From positions 1-38,210 of IMG/VR virus record IMGVR_UViG_3300021964_000185: a DNA stretch of 38,210 nt, one strand, 5' to 3'. Position numbers and translations under genes: made by a program. Under the pieces are notes generated by a model. It was not told where the DNA came from. It saw only the letters and a program-made list of their open reading frames with translations, and did not search any database. Shown here one piece after another: positions 25,851 through 34,682 of this stretch. This stretch comes from a virus. The first letter of the stretch is position 1. The number at the start of each line of letters is the position of its first letter.

Positions 25851-27176
25851 TTAATCAAGATAATAATAATCAATATGTTTATCAGATATTAACTTTTGCC
25901 TTATTCGTTCAGATGACATATTAAAATAGGTTGCAGCTTCTTGTATAGAGGTAAATGCCTTACCACCACAACTAATAGTATCAAGCTCAAGTCTTATTTT
26001 ATTGTCCCAGGTGGATTCCATTTCAATATAAGATATATTATATTTGGTTGGTTCTGCTAATTTCCAATGCTTCCAATTTTTAGATGATGAATTTATCCAA
26101 GTGCGTATCTGACTTGTTGATACGTTACCATTAAAATACTCGAATATTTGATTTATAGATTGAAATAACACACCATCGATATTGTATTTTATCTGGGGAT
26201 GTTTAATATCCCCGATAATGTTCCAATTTCTATATTTATACTTGGTAGACTGACATCTACGTTTCACTTCACTTGCTACAAGTTTGTTTGGTTCTATGTC
26301 AATTGCAGCCTCTCTGAAAGACTTATATTGTTTACCCTCTATATCACACACATATGTACCATCCCATTGTATATCTTCAGTAGCTAAATCAGGATTACCT
26401 TTTACAAACATCAAAACATTCTGATGGGTTGATGCTACCTTTCTATTACGATTGAAGTATACATTAGACATTCTACCAGATTGTTGTGATGAGTTTATTA
26501 GTACCACATCATTGTAGTAGTGGAATCCACAATCTTCTGCTATTTGTATTGTAGATGGGACAAACCCCTTATACTTACCAATCTTATAGTTACCAGTAGT
26601 AAGTCTATCTCGTATTTCAGTTACCACAATAATAAAGAACCGATTATCTTTCAGTTTATCATATGACTTTTGAATGATTGATTTGTATTTTGTTAGGAAC
26701 TCATCCCAAGACATATTAGATAGGTCATTGGGATTGTCTGAATATATCTCCAGGTCGTGGTATGGTGGACAGGTGAATATCAAATCGTATTGACTATCTA
26801 AAGTGTCTAACACCACATCACTATCACCACATATCCAAGTTGGTTTACTTGATTGTAGTTGATTAGCATCTACTTGCTCTTGTGATAATTCTATACCTGT
26901 ATAGCTAAAACCAAGTTCTTCCGCTACTATACCTCTAACCGAACCACCTGCGAATGGGTCAAGGACTGAACCACTTGGTGGTATAAAGGATGTATACATA
27001 TCCTCACATAACTTAGCATCAAATATGGATACTGTCGTATCATCCCAAAACTTTGATGTTGATATTGTATTCTCTCTACCAAGTTCGGATTGAATGCCAT
27101 ACTTTTGTATCCACCAACGCTTCCTATCCTGCCACTCCTTTTTTCTTGTATCTAATACTGATAAAATTCCACTCAT
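25851..27176 (-). CDS. DNA methyltransferase with C-terminal NUMOD-like repeats
   Basis: Start taken at 27176 (MSGILSVLDTRKKEWQDRKR). The longer start at 27212 would lie inside the upstream terminator. The 441-residue protein has an SAM-binding motif LDPFAGGS (residues 72-79) and the catalytic TCPPYHD (135-141), the CPPY form of the DPPY motif of amino-methyltransferases (N6-A or N4-C). The C-terminal ~150 residues hold three units shaped like NUMOD1/IENR1 DNA-binding repeats: GKQYKSFREAAIDI, then GVLFQSINQIFEYF, then GKAFTSIQEAATYFNM. Such repeats normally occur in homing endonucleases. The AT-rich leader lacks a clear ribosome site. It may protect phage DNA from host restriction. Confidence 0.85.
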   Translation of the reverse strand: MSGILSVLDTRKKEWQDRKRWWIQKYGIQSELGRENTISTSKFWDDTTVSIFDAKLCEDMYTSFIPPSGSVLDPFAGGSVRGIVAEELGFSYTGIELSQEQVDANQLQSSKPTWICGDSDVVLDTLDSQYDLIFTCPPYHDLEIYSDNPNDLSNMSWDEFLTKYKSIIQKSYDKLKDNRFFIIVVTEIRDRLTTGNYKIGKYKGFVPSTIQIAEDCGFHYYNDVVLINSSQQSGRMSNVYFNRNRKVASTHQNVLMFVKGNPDLATEDIQWDGTYVCDIEGKQYKSFREAAIDIEPNKLVASEVKRRCQSTKYKYRNWNIIGDIKHPQIKYNIDGVLFQSINQIFEYFNGNVSTSQIRTWINSSSKNWKHWKLAEPTKYNISYIEMESTWDNKIRLELDTISCGGKAFTSIQEAATYFNMSSERIRQKLISDKHIDYYYLD

Positions 27177-27190
27177 AAATATTAATATAC

Positions 27191-27218
27191 AAAAAAGGTT
27201 TGGAATAACCAAACCTTT
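27191..27218 (-). terminator. Rho-independent terminator
   Basis: A perfect 10-bp stem, AAAGGTTTGG with CCAAACCTTT, and a 5-base loop, followed by TTTTTT. It ends the head-gene operon upstream of the methyltransferase. Confidence 0.9.
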
Positions 27219-27241
27219 CTTAAAATTATTGTATGCAAGAC

Positions 27242-27664
27242 TTACTCTCCTGGAAAATAGTCCATATTATCGATGTATTTTGATTCAATACTGGCTAAGT
27301 TTTTTCTATAACCCGTTAACTGTTTTTGATTTTGTTTCATCAGTTCTAATTGAGATTTGGCAGTTTTCATATCACCTTTTGACCGTGCATCAAAGTATGG
27401 TTGTGCCAATTCCTTCTGCTTTTCTTCAAGTTCTTTTATTTTTTTTATAACAGCTCTATACTTAACATACATTTTTGGAACTCGACTTTCATTAACCGAT
27501 TCATTAGTAGTTGATAAATTATCTAAACCTTCTTTAAAATCACCAATTAGATTTCCCAACTCTCTTTGAGTTTTTGGGTCAAGTTTTTTGATGTCTTTAA
27601 TATGTTGTTTAATTACTTTAGAAACATCAACTGAAAAGTTTTGTAGGATTCTCATCTTATCCAT
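27242..27664 (-). CDS. Hypothetical coiled-coil protein, 140 aa, with VNE-type site
   Basis: A helical, Lys/Glu/Gln-rich protein starting MDKMRILQNFSVDV. Around residue 55 it contains STTNESVNESRVPKM, a match to the [VIL]-x-E|[SGA] pattern of T4 prohead protease sites. The second half is coiled coil (VIKKIKELEEKQKELAQ). The end is DNMDYFPGE. Its start codon overlaps the stop of the 439-aa gene (TAATG), so the two are translationally coupled. A possible alternative start is the next Met three residues on. Likely a prohead core or internal head protein. No function is known to me. Confidence 0.68.
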   Translation of the reverse strand: MDKMRILQNFSVDVSKVIKQHIKDIKKLDPKTQRELGNLIGDFKEGLDNLSTTNESVNESRVPKMYVKYRAVIKKIKELEEKQKELAQPYFDARSKGDMKTAKSQLELMKQNQKQLTGYRKNLASIESKYIDNMDYFPGE

Positions 27665-28983
27665 TACTTCACCTTACCCTTTTCGATATCTCTTTCCAAT
27701 TCTTGACCAGCACCGAGTACATATCCCATAGCAGTTTTGATATCAACATTCATATATTTAGCAATCTTTCTAACTGCCATCAGTACGATTCTCTTTTCTT
27801 CAGTAGAGTATCCTTCGTTTACCGATTCATCAGATTGAATTTCTTCCAAGCTTTTTTTCATCTTGATTAATTTTGATGATGGTAACTCACCAAATCCAAA
27901 AGATTCGTTTAATAATGATTTTAATTTCATTGTGCTTCCTTCGTTTACCGATTGTTCTACTTGTTCAAAATAAAGGTCAGACATAATGTCTTTGAGTTTT
28001 GGATTCTTAACATCAAAGTTAAACTTTTCCAATGCTCTTCTTGCTTTCAAAGCGTTCTTTACTGGAATTACAAAGTATCCAGCTTTTTCACCACCCATTT
28101 TCTTGGCAAGTTTTGCGGCCTGGTCTTTCATACCCTGACCCATTACATTACCATTCTTTGGATTAACAACCGTGTACTTTGATTCGTTGATTGACTCTTG
28201 AATTGATTCCATCAATCCGATTGCAGTATCACCAACAACTCTCTCAGCACCATCTGCATATTTGTTATTTAGAATTGCAATCTTAACCGGCTTATCGATT
28301 ATATACATTGGTATCATATTAGTACCAAATGAATATTTAATTCCGTTTGATTTCAACTCTTTACCAATATCCATAAATGACTTAGCACCTTTTACGATGT
28401 CAGCAAGTTTGTCTAATATAGCGTCGTGTTTACCTTCGTTTACTGATTCTTTAGCGAAGTCTTTGGCGTTTTCTTTGTCTTCAGAGTCTACATCTTTGAC
28501 TGGAAACTTTTTACCATCAACTTCGAACTCATCATCACCAGCAGCGATTGCTTTTGCTCTTTCAGCACCAAACTCGTTTCCTTCTTTGATTTCGTAGTAT
28601 TTACCAAGAACTTCACCCATCTCATCGTAACAAGACTCAAGTCTTTGTTGTAGGGTGTTTACTTCTTTGATAGTATTGGAGAAAACCTTGAATGATTCGT
28701 TCATAGACTTCATATGTCTATTCACAGTTACTTTGTCAAACCAATCGCCGGTTTCTTCAAGAGTTACTTTGTGTGCAGTCTCTACGATACCTTTGATAGA
28801 TTCGTATACTTCAGCCAAGTTACCTGAACGATAGATAGACTCACCAAATTTCTTGTATTCAGAAACTGCCTTGAGGAATTCTCTTTTTTCCTCGTTAGTC
28901 ATTCCCTTTTCTTCTTCCTCACCAACATTCATTCTTTTATAAGAAAGGTGTTGAGACTCATTTAGGATATCTTTTAAATTCAT
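27664..28983 (-). CDS. Putative prohead internal protein with repeated protease-like sites, 439 aa
   Basis: The protein has repeated sites that fit T4 gp21 cleavage: ILNE|S at E9, VNE|G at E183, INE|S at E267, VNE|G at E348, LLNE|S at E360 and VNE|G at E390. The spacing would release pieces of about 30-170 residues. The pieces differ in sequence: 1-180 is charged and helical, 184-267 includes KYSFGTNMIPMYIIDKPV, and 268-348 includes KMGGEKAGYFVIPVKNALKA. The start overlaps the protease gene stop (TAATG), and GGAGT precedes the ATG. It lies between the protease and the scaffold, where T4 keeps its prohead core genes. An internal head or scaffold role is inferred from these sites, not from a known fold. 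Confidence 0.65.
   Translation of the reverse strand: MNLKDILNESQHLSYKRMNVGEEEEKGMTNEEKREFLKAVSEYKKFGESIYRSGNLAEVYESIKGIVETAHKVTLEETGDWFDKVTVNRHMKSMNESFKVFSNTIKEVNTLQQRLESCYDEMGEVLGKYYEIKEGNEFGAERAKAIAAGDDEFEVDGKKFPVKDVDSEDKENAKDFAKESVNEGKHDAILDKLADIVKGAKSFMDIGKELKSNGIKYSFGTNMIPMYIIDKPVKIAILNNKYADGAERVVGDTAIGLMESIQESINESKYTVVNPKNGNVMGQGMKDQAAKLAKKMGGEKAGYFVIPVKNALKARRALEKFNFDVKNPKLKDIMSDLYFEQVEQSVNEGSTMKLKSLLNESFGFGELPSSKLIKMKKSLEEIQSDESVNEGYSTEEKRIVLMAVRKIAKYMNVDIKTAMGYVLGAGQELERDIEKGKVK
27812..27956 (-). repeat. Dispersed DNA repeat encoding ESVNEG, copies 1 and 2
   Basis: Near-identical copies of GAATCGGTAAACGAAGG occur at about 27812-27830 and 27939-27956 (the second is slightly diverged). 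A third lies at 28433-28450. Each encodes the VNE-type site. Confidence 0.7.
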
Positions 28984-29624
28984 TATTTTACTCCAAAATC
29001 ACATTCACAATACCCACCAACCTCACAAATGATATCTCTCATTAGGTTGTTAGCTTTTGTGTATTTATAAGTATTCTTTTTTGTTGTAACCGACTCATTA
29101 ATTACACTTTCATTTGTTGGAGAAAGAAATGCTCCGTGAGTTGATGGGTTAGAAACAAAGTCCCAACAAATCAAATCAAAGTCTTGTTCTACTGCAACAG
29201 TGTCTTCACCAATTTGTTTTACCGAACCCATACCTCTTGATGAGATACCAACAGTACAACCTGCTTTAATCAACTCTTTGAGGATGTTACCAACCGGAGT
29301 GTTTAGAATTTCAACTACACCAATTACATCATCACCCTTCCAATATACATCACGGACAATGTGTGATGTGTTCTTCAATTCTACAACTGAAGATTCTGGG
29401 TGGTCAAGTTCACCATATGCTCGGTTCTCTTTGATTTCACGACCTTTGTATTTGGTAACTTCTCTTTCAAGAATGTTTCTTGGATATACACGACCATTTT
29501 GGTTTTTAGCGTTAGCTCTTTGCAATACGCCACTAACCAAGAGTCTTCCGTGTTTCTCCTGAGCTTCTTGTAACATAGTAGGTGTTACTTCGAATATCAT
29601 TGTATCAATGAGAAGTTGTTTCAT
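28983..29624 (-). CDS. Prohead core protease (T4 gp21-like)
   Basis: The start at 29624 is chosen because GGGAGAA sits just before that ATG and the stop of the preceding 46-aa gene overlaps it. A TTG at 29636 is less likely. The resulting 213-residue enzyme matches T4 gp21 (212 aa) in size. Catalytic His lies in YGELDHPES (H75) and the nucleophile Ser in VGISSRG (S128 or S129), the pattern of the herpes-like prohead proteases. It contains its own sites, LQE|A near residue 20 and VINE|S near 177, so it may self-process. It cuts the scaffold and capsid during maturation. The C-terminal ~40 residues hold three Cys and look like a removable tail. Confidence 0.9.
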   Translation of the reverse strand: MKQLLIDTMIFEVTPTMLQEAQEKHGRLLVSGVLQRANAKNQNGRVYPRNILEREVTKYKGREIKENRAYGELDHPESSVVELKNTSHIVRDVYWKGDDVIGVVEILNTPVGNILKELIKAGCTVGISSRGMGSVKQIGEDTVAVEQDFDLICWDFVSNPSTHGAFLSPTNESVINESVTTKKNTYKYTKANNLMRDIICEVGGYCECDFGVK

Positions 29625-29764
29625 TAGTTCTCCCAAACCTTTTTCTTTCTATATAAATCAAAGAAAACTCTGGCCAATTCTCTACGAATCATCAATCTGA
29701 TGTCTTCGAGGTCTTGAATATCAAGGTCTTCATTCAATTTATTTTTATTACATCCACACGACAT
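29624..29764 (-). CDS. Small head-region protein, 46 aa
   Basis: A gene too short for most ORF cut-offs. It starts MSCGCNKNKLNEDLDIQDLE and continues DIRLMIRRELARVFFDLYRK, ending KKVWEN. The stop codon TAA overlaps the ATG of the protease gene (TAATG), and one base separates its ATG from the stop of the gene upstream, so it fits a tightly coupled operon. The two N-terminal Cys may bind metal or be coincidental. The rest is an amphipathic helix. T4 has small prohead core proteins gp67 and gp68 next to gp21, and this may be their positional counterpart, but no homology is claimed. Confidence 0.72.
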   Translation of the reverse strand: MSCGCNKNKLNEDLDIQDLEDIRLMIRRELARVFFDLYRKKKVWEN

Positions 29765-29765
29765 A

Positions 29766-30293
29766 TTATGCACTCAATTCTTTTAATTTGTGAGCAACTT
29801 TTAACATTCTTTCAGAAATCTTTCCAAATCTCTTTTGTGTAGATTTCCAATATTGACCATTATGTACACCAGTCTCGTTCTTCAACTTTGTATTCTGATT
29901 AACGATTTTCTCAACCTCATACATCAATCTATTGATTTCTTTGATTGAGGTGTTAACCTTTTGGTGTGCCTTCATAGAGTCATCGTTCTTGTAATCACGG
30001 TAAGTTGCTTCAATTAGTTTTTCAAGTCTGTCTTCTAATTTCTTCATACTCTTTGACTCCGTATTTATTTTGGTCTTCTTGGCTTTTTTATAACCCAATA
30101 CTTCAATGTGGTCTGTATCTAAATCATCCTCATCTTTACTTTTAGAAAAAGCGTTTGGTGTTTTAGGAGGACCAGCACCCCCATCCATATTACCAGTTAC
30201 ATTGGCCTCATCAATTTCCTCATCTTGAAGAGTTTCCTTTGCTTCCATCTCTTCAAATTTAGCTTCTAATTGTTCTAATAAAAATTTAGACAT
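29766..30293 (-). CDS. Hypothetical head-region protein, 175 aa
   Basis: The acidic N-terminal third (KFEEMEAKETLQDEEIDEAN) is followed by a low-complexity GGAGPPKTPNAFSK patch around residues 37-52, which I recall as a recurrent motif in this phage type. Residues 80-175 are basic and coiled coil (MKKLEDRLEKLIEATYRDYK, then GVHNGQYWKSTQKRFGKISE). One potential cleavage site, EIDE|A, occurs at residue 28. The gene overlaps the upstream one by eight bases, and AAGGAGAG precedes the ATG. It probably acts in head assembly with the adjacent protease, but no fold is recognised. Confidence 0.7.
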   Translation of the reverse strand: MSKFLLEQLEAKFEEMEAKETLQDEEIDEANVTGNMDGGAGPPKTPNAFSKSKDEDDLDTDHIEVLGYKKAKKTKINTESKSMKKLEDRLEKLIEATYRDYKNDDSMKAHQKVNTSIKEINRLMYEVEKIVNQNTKLKNETGVHNGQYWKSTQKRFGKISERMLKVAHKLKELSA

Positions 30294-31131
30294 TTGAAAC
30301 TCTCCTTAACTCTTGTAAAAGTTCGTGGTATCTTAAAAGTGAAAGAATCTGATTTTCGTTGATAACTTTGGAATTAGCAATATTGTCAATAAGGTTGATA
30401 GTTTCGTTCAACTTGATTGATGCAACTTTATCAGAAATTTTTACTTTTGAGAATTCAGTTTTAATTTTCTTAACCTCTGACATAACAAAAGTTCTCAACT
30501 TACCAGAATTATCAACATTGTTGATGTAGGTACGAAGAATCTTCTTTTGCGTTTCTGAAAGGTTTGTGTATTTTGAATTAAACGAATCTACCAAGAATTT
30601 GTAAGCCAGCATACGAACCTCTTTAGGTTGTGATGTGTATTCTTTGTCAGAAGACTCGGTTACGATTTCTACATCAGCTTTAGTGATGGTTTCGAGAATA
30701 GTATTTTTACAAGTAACATACTCTTTTGGAGATGAAGATTGATTGTATTCAAATAATTTAAATACCGATGCCATCTCACGATAATTTGATACACGATACT
30801 TAAAGAAATCTTCCATAACAAAAGATTCTTTGATTGACTTAATCAAGTTATACTTTTGTCTACGAAGAATTGTTTCGTTCAAACTTACTCTCTCTTGTAG
30901 AATGATATTAACAAACTCTTGAGCCTTGTATTGTGAATCAAAGTTTTCTTTTGTCAAGGACTGATACAACTTTAACTCTTTGTTAAGTTCAGTTCCTTTT
31001 TTAAAGTGTTTTTTGATAATCTCAAGGGCAAGAGAATCTTTGTTCGCTAATGTATCAGAAGCGATTTGTCGTACAAGTAATTCAAATAAAATACCTGTAT
31101 TCTTAAATTTACTATGTTTAAGTTTAGTCAT
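30286..31131 (-). CDS. Hypothetical head-region protein, 281 aa
   Basis: An almost wholly helical protein with high Lys/Ile/Leu content. It starts MTKLKHSKFKNTGILFELLV and includes REMASVFKLFEYNQSSSPKE, LAYKFLVDSFNSKYTNLSET and ISDKVASIKLNETINLIDNI. It has no transmembrane segment and no catalytic motif. Similar proteins occur between portal and protease in marine T4-like phages, to my recollection without an assigned role. An AAGG ribosome site and a box about 29 bases upstream suggest that it is the first gene of the head-core operon that ends at the terminator near 27200. T4 gp67/68 or related core proteins are positional candidates only. Confidence 0.7.
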   Translation of the reverse strand: MTKLKHSKFKNTGILFELLVRQIASDTLANKDSLALEIIKKHFKKGTELNKELKLYQSLTKENFDSQYKAQEFVNIILQERVSLNETILRRQKYNLIKSIKESFVMEDFFKYRVSNYREMASVFKLFEYNQSSSPKEYVTCKNTILETITKADVEIVTESSDKEYTSQPKEVRMLAYKFLVDSFNSKYTNLSETQKKILRTYINNVDNSGKLRTFVMSEVKKIKTEFSKVKISDKVASIKLNETINLIDNIANSKVINENQILSLLRYHELLQELRRVSNV

Positions 31132-31160
31132 CTTAAACCTTATCTATTACTATTCCAATT

Positions 31161-31168
31161 AATAAATA
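31161..31168 (-). promoter_or_regulatory. Late-promoter-like TATTTATT box
   Basis: The coding strand reads TGTATATTTATTAATTG, 29 bases upstream of the 281-aa gene. Confidence 0.45.
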
Positions 31169-31180
31169 TACAAAAACTCA

Positions 31181-33031
31181 TCAAATCGTGTCATCAAGGA
31201 GATTTCTCTCATCTAAAAGACCACTTTCTTTCTGAACATCATCACTTAACGACTCATTTATAATCGTTGAGGACTTTTGTTTTACTGATTTTAAAGATGT
31301 CTTTAAAGCTTGTGCACTTTCGTATGCAAGTGGTGAGTTTCTATATTTGTGATAGGTCGAGGCTGGTTTAATATCAGTATCTTGACCTAATGGGTCTCTA
31401 CCAAATGGATTATCATCGGTTTTATATGTTCCACCTTCCGGCGGTCTACCTGCACCATCGAACCCACCTTCAGGTGAACCACCCTCATCATCAGACTTCT
31501 GATTCATAGATGCAATATCATGAGCAGTACCAAATGATTGGCCAGTTTTAACTGGGTCATTACCCTCATCTTCAATTTGAGTTTGTCTAAATCCAAGTTT
31601 CAAGTCGTTGATAACTTTAGCTTGTTCCAACTTCCACTCATCATCTGACATATTAAAGATGTTCTTATACATCCACTCTTGAGATACCATTTTCAAGTCT
31701 TTCATATCACGAACGAGTGATACCTTTTCAGACCATAAGTTTGCTTTCTCTTGTTCGTAGATGATAGATGGGTTAGTCAACTCCAACTCAAAGTTTACAA
31801 GGTCTTCGTTTTCATATCCTTGTGAATACAAATGTACAATTGCAATCTTTGTTAATTCCGAAAGAGCAATCTTTTGGATTCTTTCAACCGAACGAGCAAA
31901 TCTAATATCCTCTTGTGCAAGTGTTGCTTTACCTTCAACTGATTCATCGTATCCAATAAATGCTTTTGGAACTTTAAGTGCGGCCATCATTCTATTACGA
32001 AGGTATTCAATATCATCAATACCACCGAATTCCATACCACTCAATGAATCTATTTCAGTACCACTCTGACCACCACGAACTGGAAGATAATAATCATCCA
32101 ACATATTCATCAAGTTAAACTTGAGGTTGTAATCGCCGGTAGTTTGGTCAAGATAAGGTACTTTCTTCATTTGGTCGATGATACCTCTCATATGGTTATC
32201 AACTTCACCTGGAGGGATGTTACCCACATCAATCTTGAATACTCTTCGTTCGGGTGCTCTCATAATTCTATGAATCATCATAGCATCTTCCATAAGAGTT
32301 AATTGTTTCCAAGTCTTCCGTGCACCTTCTAATAGTGAACGGCCATAAGGAAGGAAGTTGGTGTCTGCCATCAAACGGAAGTGAGCAATCTGATAGAACT
32401 CGAAGAATTCGGCATTCTTATTAGAAGACATTCCGTGGGCAGCACCCATAGAACCCATCTTGAATCTAACTTCATATGGATTATCGGGATTAAATCCCTC
32501 TTCACGTTCCAACTCATACGCAGAGATTGGCGATACATTTACAATACCAACACCTTCTTCAATATCAAGGTGTAGGAAGTAATCGCCATACTTGTTCATA
32601 CCACGAATCCAAGCCCATAGGTTGAATTCAATATTTAAAACATCGTAAAATAAATTGTGAAGAATTTTCTTAACATTCTCATCTTGAGTTTTAATACGAA
32701 GGACATCACCGACATCATTCTTTAGGGTACACTCATCCGAATAGATGTCGAGTACCGAAGCAATGATTGAATCTTTATCCATTGCTTCATAATCAGTATA
32801 CAATTCAAGTTTGTTTGAATGATAGTTGAATTGGTTGTTATAAGTTTCCCAGTTTCTACGAGAAGTATGTAAACGACCAAATCTATCGTAATACGATGAA
32901 CCACGGAGGTTACCGGAAGATTGTAATCGTTGAGTATCAACTGCTTGAGTATTACCCTTACCAATCCTACGAACAACAACCTGCGTGTTGAACAATTTCT
33001 TTAATCTACCAAAAAGCGATTTATCTGCCAT
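31181..33031 (-). CDS. Portal protein (T4 gp20-like)
   Basis: A 616-residue portal protein, larger than T4 gp20 (524 aa), that forms the dodecameric DNA channel. Conserved stretches include YTDYEAMDKDSIIASVLDIY (residues 78-97), PISAYELEREEGFNPDNP, LMADTNFLPYGRSLLEGAR, LMEDAMMIHRIMRAPERRVF and ALKVPKAFIGYDESVEGKAT. The last ~100 residues are a low-complexity Gly/Asp/Pro-rich tail containing IINE|SLSDD, a match to the prohead-protease pattern, so this tail could be trimmed. GAGAT precedes the ATG. It lies directly after the terminase gene, as in many T4-like phages. Confidence 0.93.
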   Translation of the reverse strand: MADKSLFGRLKKLFNTQVVVRRIGKGNTQAVDTQRLQSSGNLRGSSYYDRFGRLHTSRRNWETYNNQFNYHSNKLELYTDYEAMDKDSIIASVLDIYSDECTLKNDVGDVLRIKTQDENVKKILHNLFYDVLNIEFNLWAWIRGMNKYGDYFLHLDIEEGVGIVNVSPISAYELEREEGFNPDNPYEVRFKMGSMGAAHGMSSNKNAEFFEFYQIAHFRLMADTNFLPYGRSLLEGARKTWKQLTLMEDAMMIHRIMRAPERRVFKIDVGNIPPGEVDNHMRGIIDQMKKVPYLDQTTGDYNLKFNLMNMLDDYYLPVRGGQSGTEIDSLSGMEFGGIDDIEYLRNRMMAALKVPKAFIGYDESVEGKATLAQEDIRFARSVERIQKIALSELTKIAIVHLYSQGYENEDLVNFELELTNPSIIYEQEKANLWSEKVSLVRDMKDLKMVSQEWMYKNIFNMSDDEWKLEQAKVINDLKLGFRQTQIEDEGNDPVKTGQSFGTAHDIASMNQKSDDEGGSPEGGFDGAGRPPEGGTYKTDDNPFGRDPLGQDTDIKPASTYHKYRNSPLAYESAQALKTSLKSVKQKSSTIINESLSDDVQKESGLLDERNLLDDTI

Positions 33032-33069
33032 AATTTGTATCTCAACTAAAAGTATATACTCTTACAAGT

Positions 33070-33077
33070 TATAAATA
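33070..33077 (-). promoter_or_regulatory. Late-promoter-like TATTTATA box
   Basis: The coding strand reads TGTATATTTATAACTTG, 38 bases upstream of the portal start. Confidence 0.5.
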
Positions 33078-33104
33078 TACAAAAAATAAACTTAACTACC
33101 AAAT

Positions 33105-34676
33105 TTAAAGTAGCCAAGTTAAATCATTGTCATTACCACGTTGGTCTTTTTGTTTCCAAGGGTCTTGTCCCAACGCTCTTCCCGAATACACACCACTATT
33201 TGACTTACCAATATGACCTAACGTAGTTCTTGTTAAGTCCATACCTTGCTGTCTTAATTTCAGTGCCGTGTCACGAACCCAAAGGCCAGTAGAGAATGAT
33301 ATAACCAAATCATCATTATAACCTCGCTGTGCCTCTGCTCTTGAACCATTCCATATGAATACAAACAATTCATCAATTAGTCGCTTAGAATGGATGATTG
33401 GGGTTCGTTCTCTCATATAAGTATCGAGTTTAGAAATTACCAATGGTCTCGTTCTACTTGTCATTGAGAAACCAGGAACCATATCATCTTTACGTTTCAA
33501 ATCCCAGCCTTTACGAAGATGGATATCCTCATCAATATATCCTAATTCTCTATACGAATAATAAAGGTTTTGATATTGTCTATCAATCACTTCTTGGATT
33601 ACAGCCCAACCAATGTTTGCATTTTCAATTACCAACATTGCGTTGTTCCATTCACTTGCAACTGAAGTTAAGAATGCACCATATTGTTTGGTTTCAATCT
33701 TACCTTTATATTCTGCAACTTGTTCAACAGTCTCTACATCGAAAACGTGGAATGCTGAATAGTCGGTTGAGTCACCACGAGCAACATCAGCAACCACTAC
33801 ATAATCACGAGAGTAATTTGGATAATCCCATAACCAATAGTTACCATCAAACCCTCGTTTCTCAACAGGGTCTTTTACATAGGTCTCTTGATACCATTGT
33901 AGAGTAGAACCTTCCACCACAGTGTAACCAGATGAAATAAAGTCACAATCACATTCCTGTGCAGCGCCCTTTTCACCAAGAAGCTTTGATTGTTCATCTC
34001 TCCATTGTTGATTTCTATCAGGATGTACAGTCCAATGAAGTTCCGTTGGATGCCATTGTTCTCCATTCTGACCTTGTAACCATACTTTGTGGAACCAGTT
34101 ACCTACACCATTTGGAGTAGAAAGTACAATAGCACCACCACCCGTGGAAAGTGTAGATTGCGCGGAAGTCCAAATCTCTTCAACATTATCAATAAATGCA
34201 GCCTCATCAATAATCAACATCGATAGTGCTTCAGAACGACCAGCGTCTCCTGCGGCAGATGTTGCTTTGATTTGTGAACCATTCTTTAATCGAAGTGATA
34301 ATTTATTATCTTCTTCGGTCTGACCCTTTAGCCACGATGGTAAGTTTTGATGCATGAATCGAACCTTTGTTACAAGGTTCTTTGCAACCTCTTGTTTGGT
34401 TGCGATTACAAGAACATTCTTATCTTCGTGGAATAACATCAACCATAAAGAATATCCGGCTGATAGGGTTGATATACCTAATTGTCGAGACTTGAGGATT
34501 ACATTGAATCGGTTGTCATTGATGTTGTTCATCAAATCTTCCTGAAACTCGTATAGGTTGAATAAGATTTTACCTCGGTGAGGGTGCTGGATATAACAAT
34601 ACTTCCTAAAGAAATATATAGGGTCTTTAGCGCACTTGACCCATTCCTCTTTTATTAATTGTCTTAAATCTGGCAT
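33105..34676 (-). CDS. Terminase large subunit (T4 gp17-like)
   Basis: A 523-residue packaging motor, shorter than T4 gp17 (610 aa). The ATPase domain has a Walker A variant, SRQLGIST (residues 63-70), Walker B LIIDEA (154-159) and the coupling motif LSTPNG near residue 185. The RNase H-like nuclease domain begins with VVVADVARGDSTDYSAF (first Asp at D297) and continues with WNNAMLVIENANIGWAVIQE. These match gp17 closely. The gene overlaps nothing, starts six bases after the membrane-protein gene and has no clear ribosome site. No small terminase is recognised in the window. Confidence 0.95.
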   Translation of the reverse strand: MPDLRQLIKEEWVKCAKDPIYFFRKYCYIQHPHRGKILFNLYEFQEDLMNNINDNRFNVILKSRQLGISTLSAGYSLWLMLFHEDKNVLVIATKQEVAKNLVTKVRFMHQNLPSWLKGQTEEDNKLSLRLKNGSQIKATSAAGDAGRSEALSMLIIDEAAFIDNVEEIWTSAQSTLSTGGGAIVLSTPNGVGNWFHKVWLQGQNGEQWHPTELHWTVHPDRNQQWRDEQSKLLGEKGAAQECDCDFISSGYTVVEGSTLQWYQETYVKDPVEKRGFDGNYWLWDYPNYSRDYVVVADVARGDSTDYSAFHVFDVETVEQVAEYKGKIETKQYGAFLTSVASEWNNAMLVIENANIGWAVIQEVIDRQYQNLYYSYRELGYIDEDIHLRKGWDLKRKDDMVPGFSMTSRTRPLVISKLDTYMRERTPIIHSKRLIDELFVFIWNGSRAEAQRGYNDDLVISFSTGLWVRDTALKLRQQGMDLTRTTLGHIGKSNSGVYSGRALGQDPWKQKDQRGNDNDLTWLL

Positions 34677-34682
34677 ACATTT

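Noticed and set aside
27177-27212. Longer N-terminus for the methyltransferase (ATG at 27212)
   Set aside because: It would lie inside a strong terminator hairpin. The ATG at 27176 gives a normal N-terminus.
29060-29070. TATTTATA on the plus strand inside the protease gene
   Set aside because: It lies inside a coding region in the opposite orientation to the other boxes and has no gene after it, so it is likely chance.
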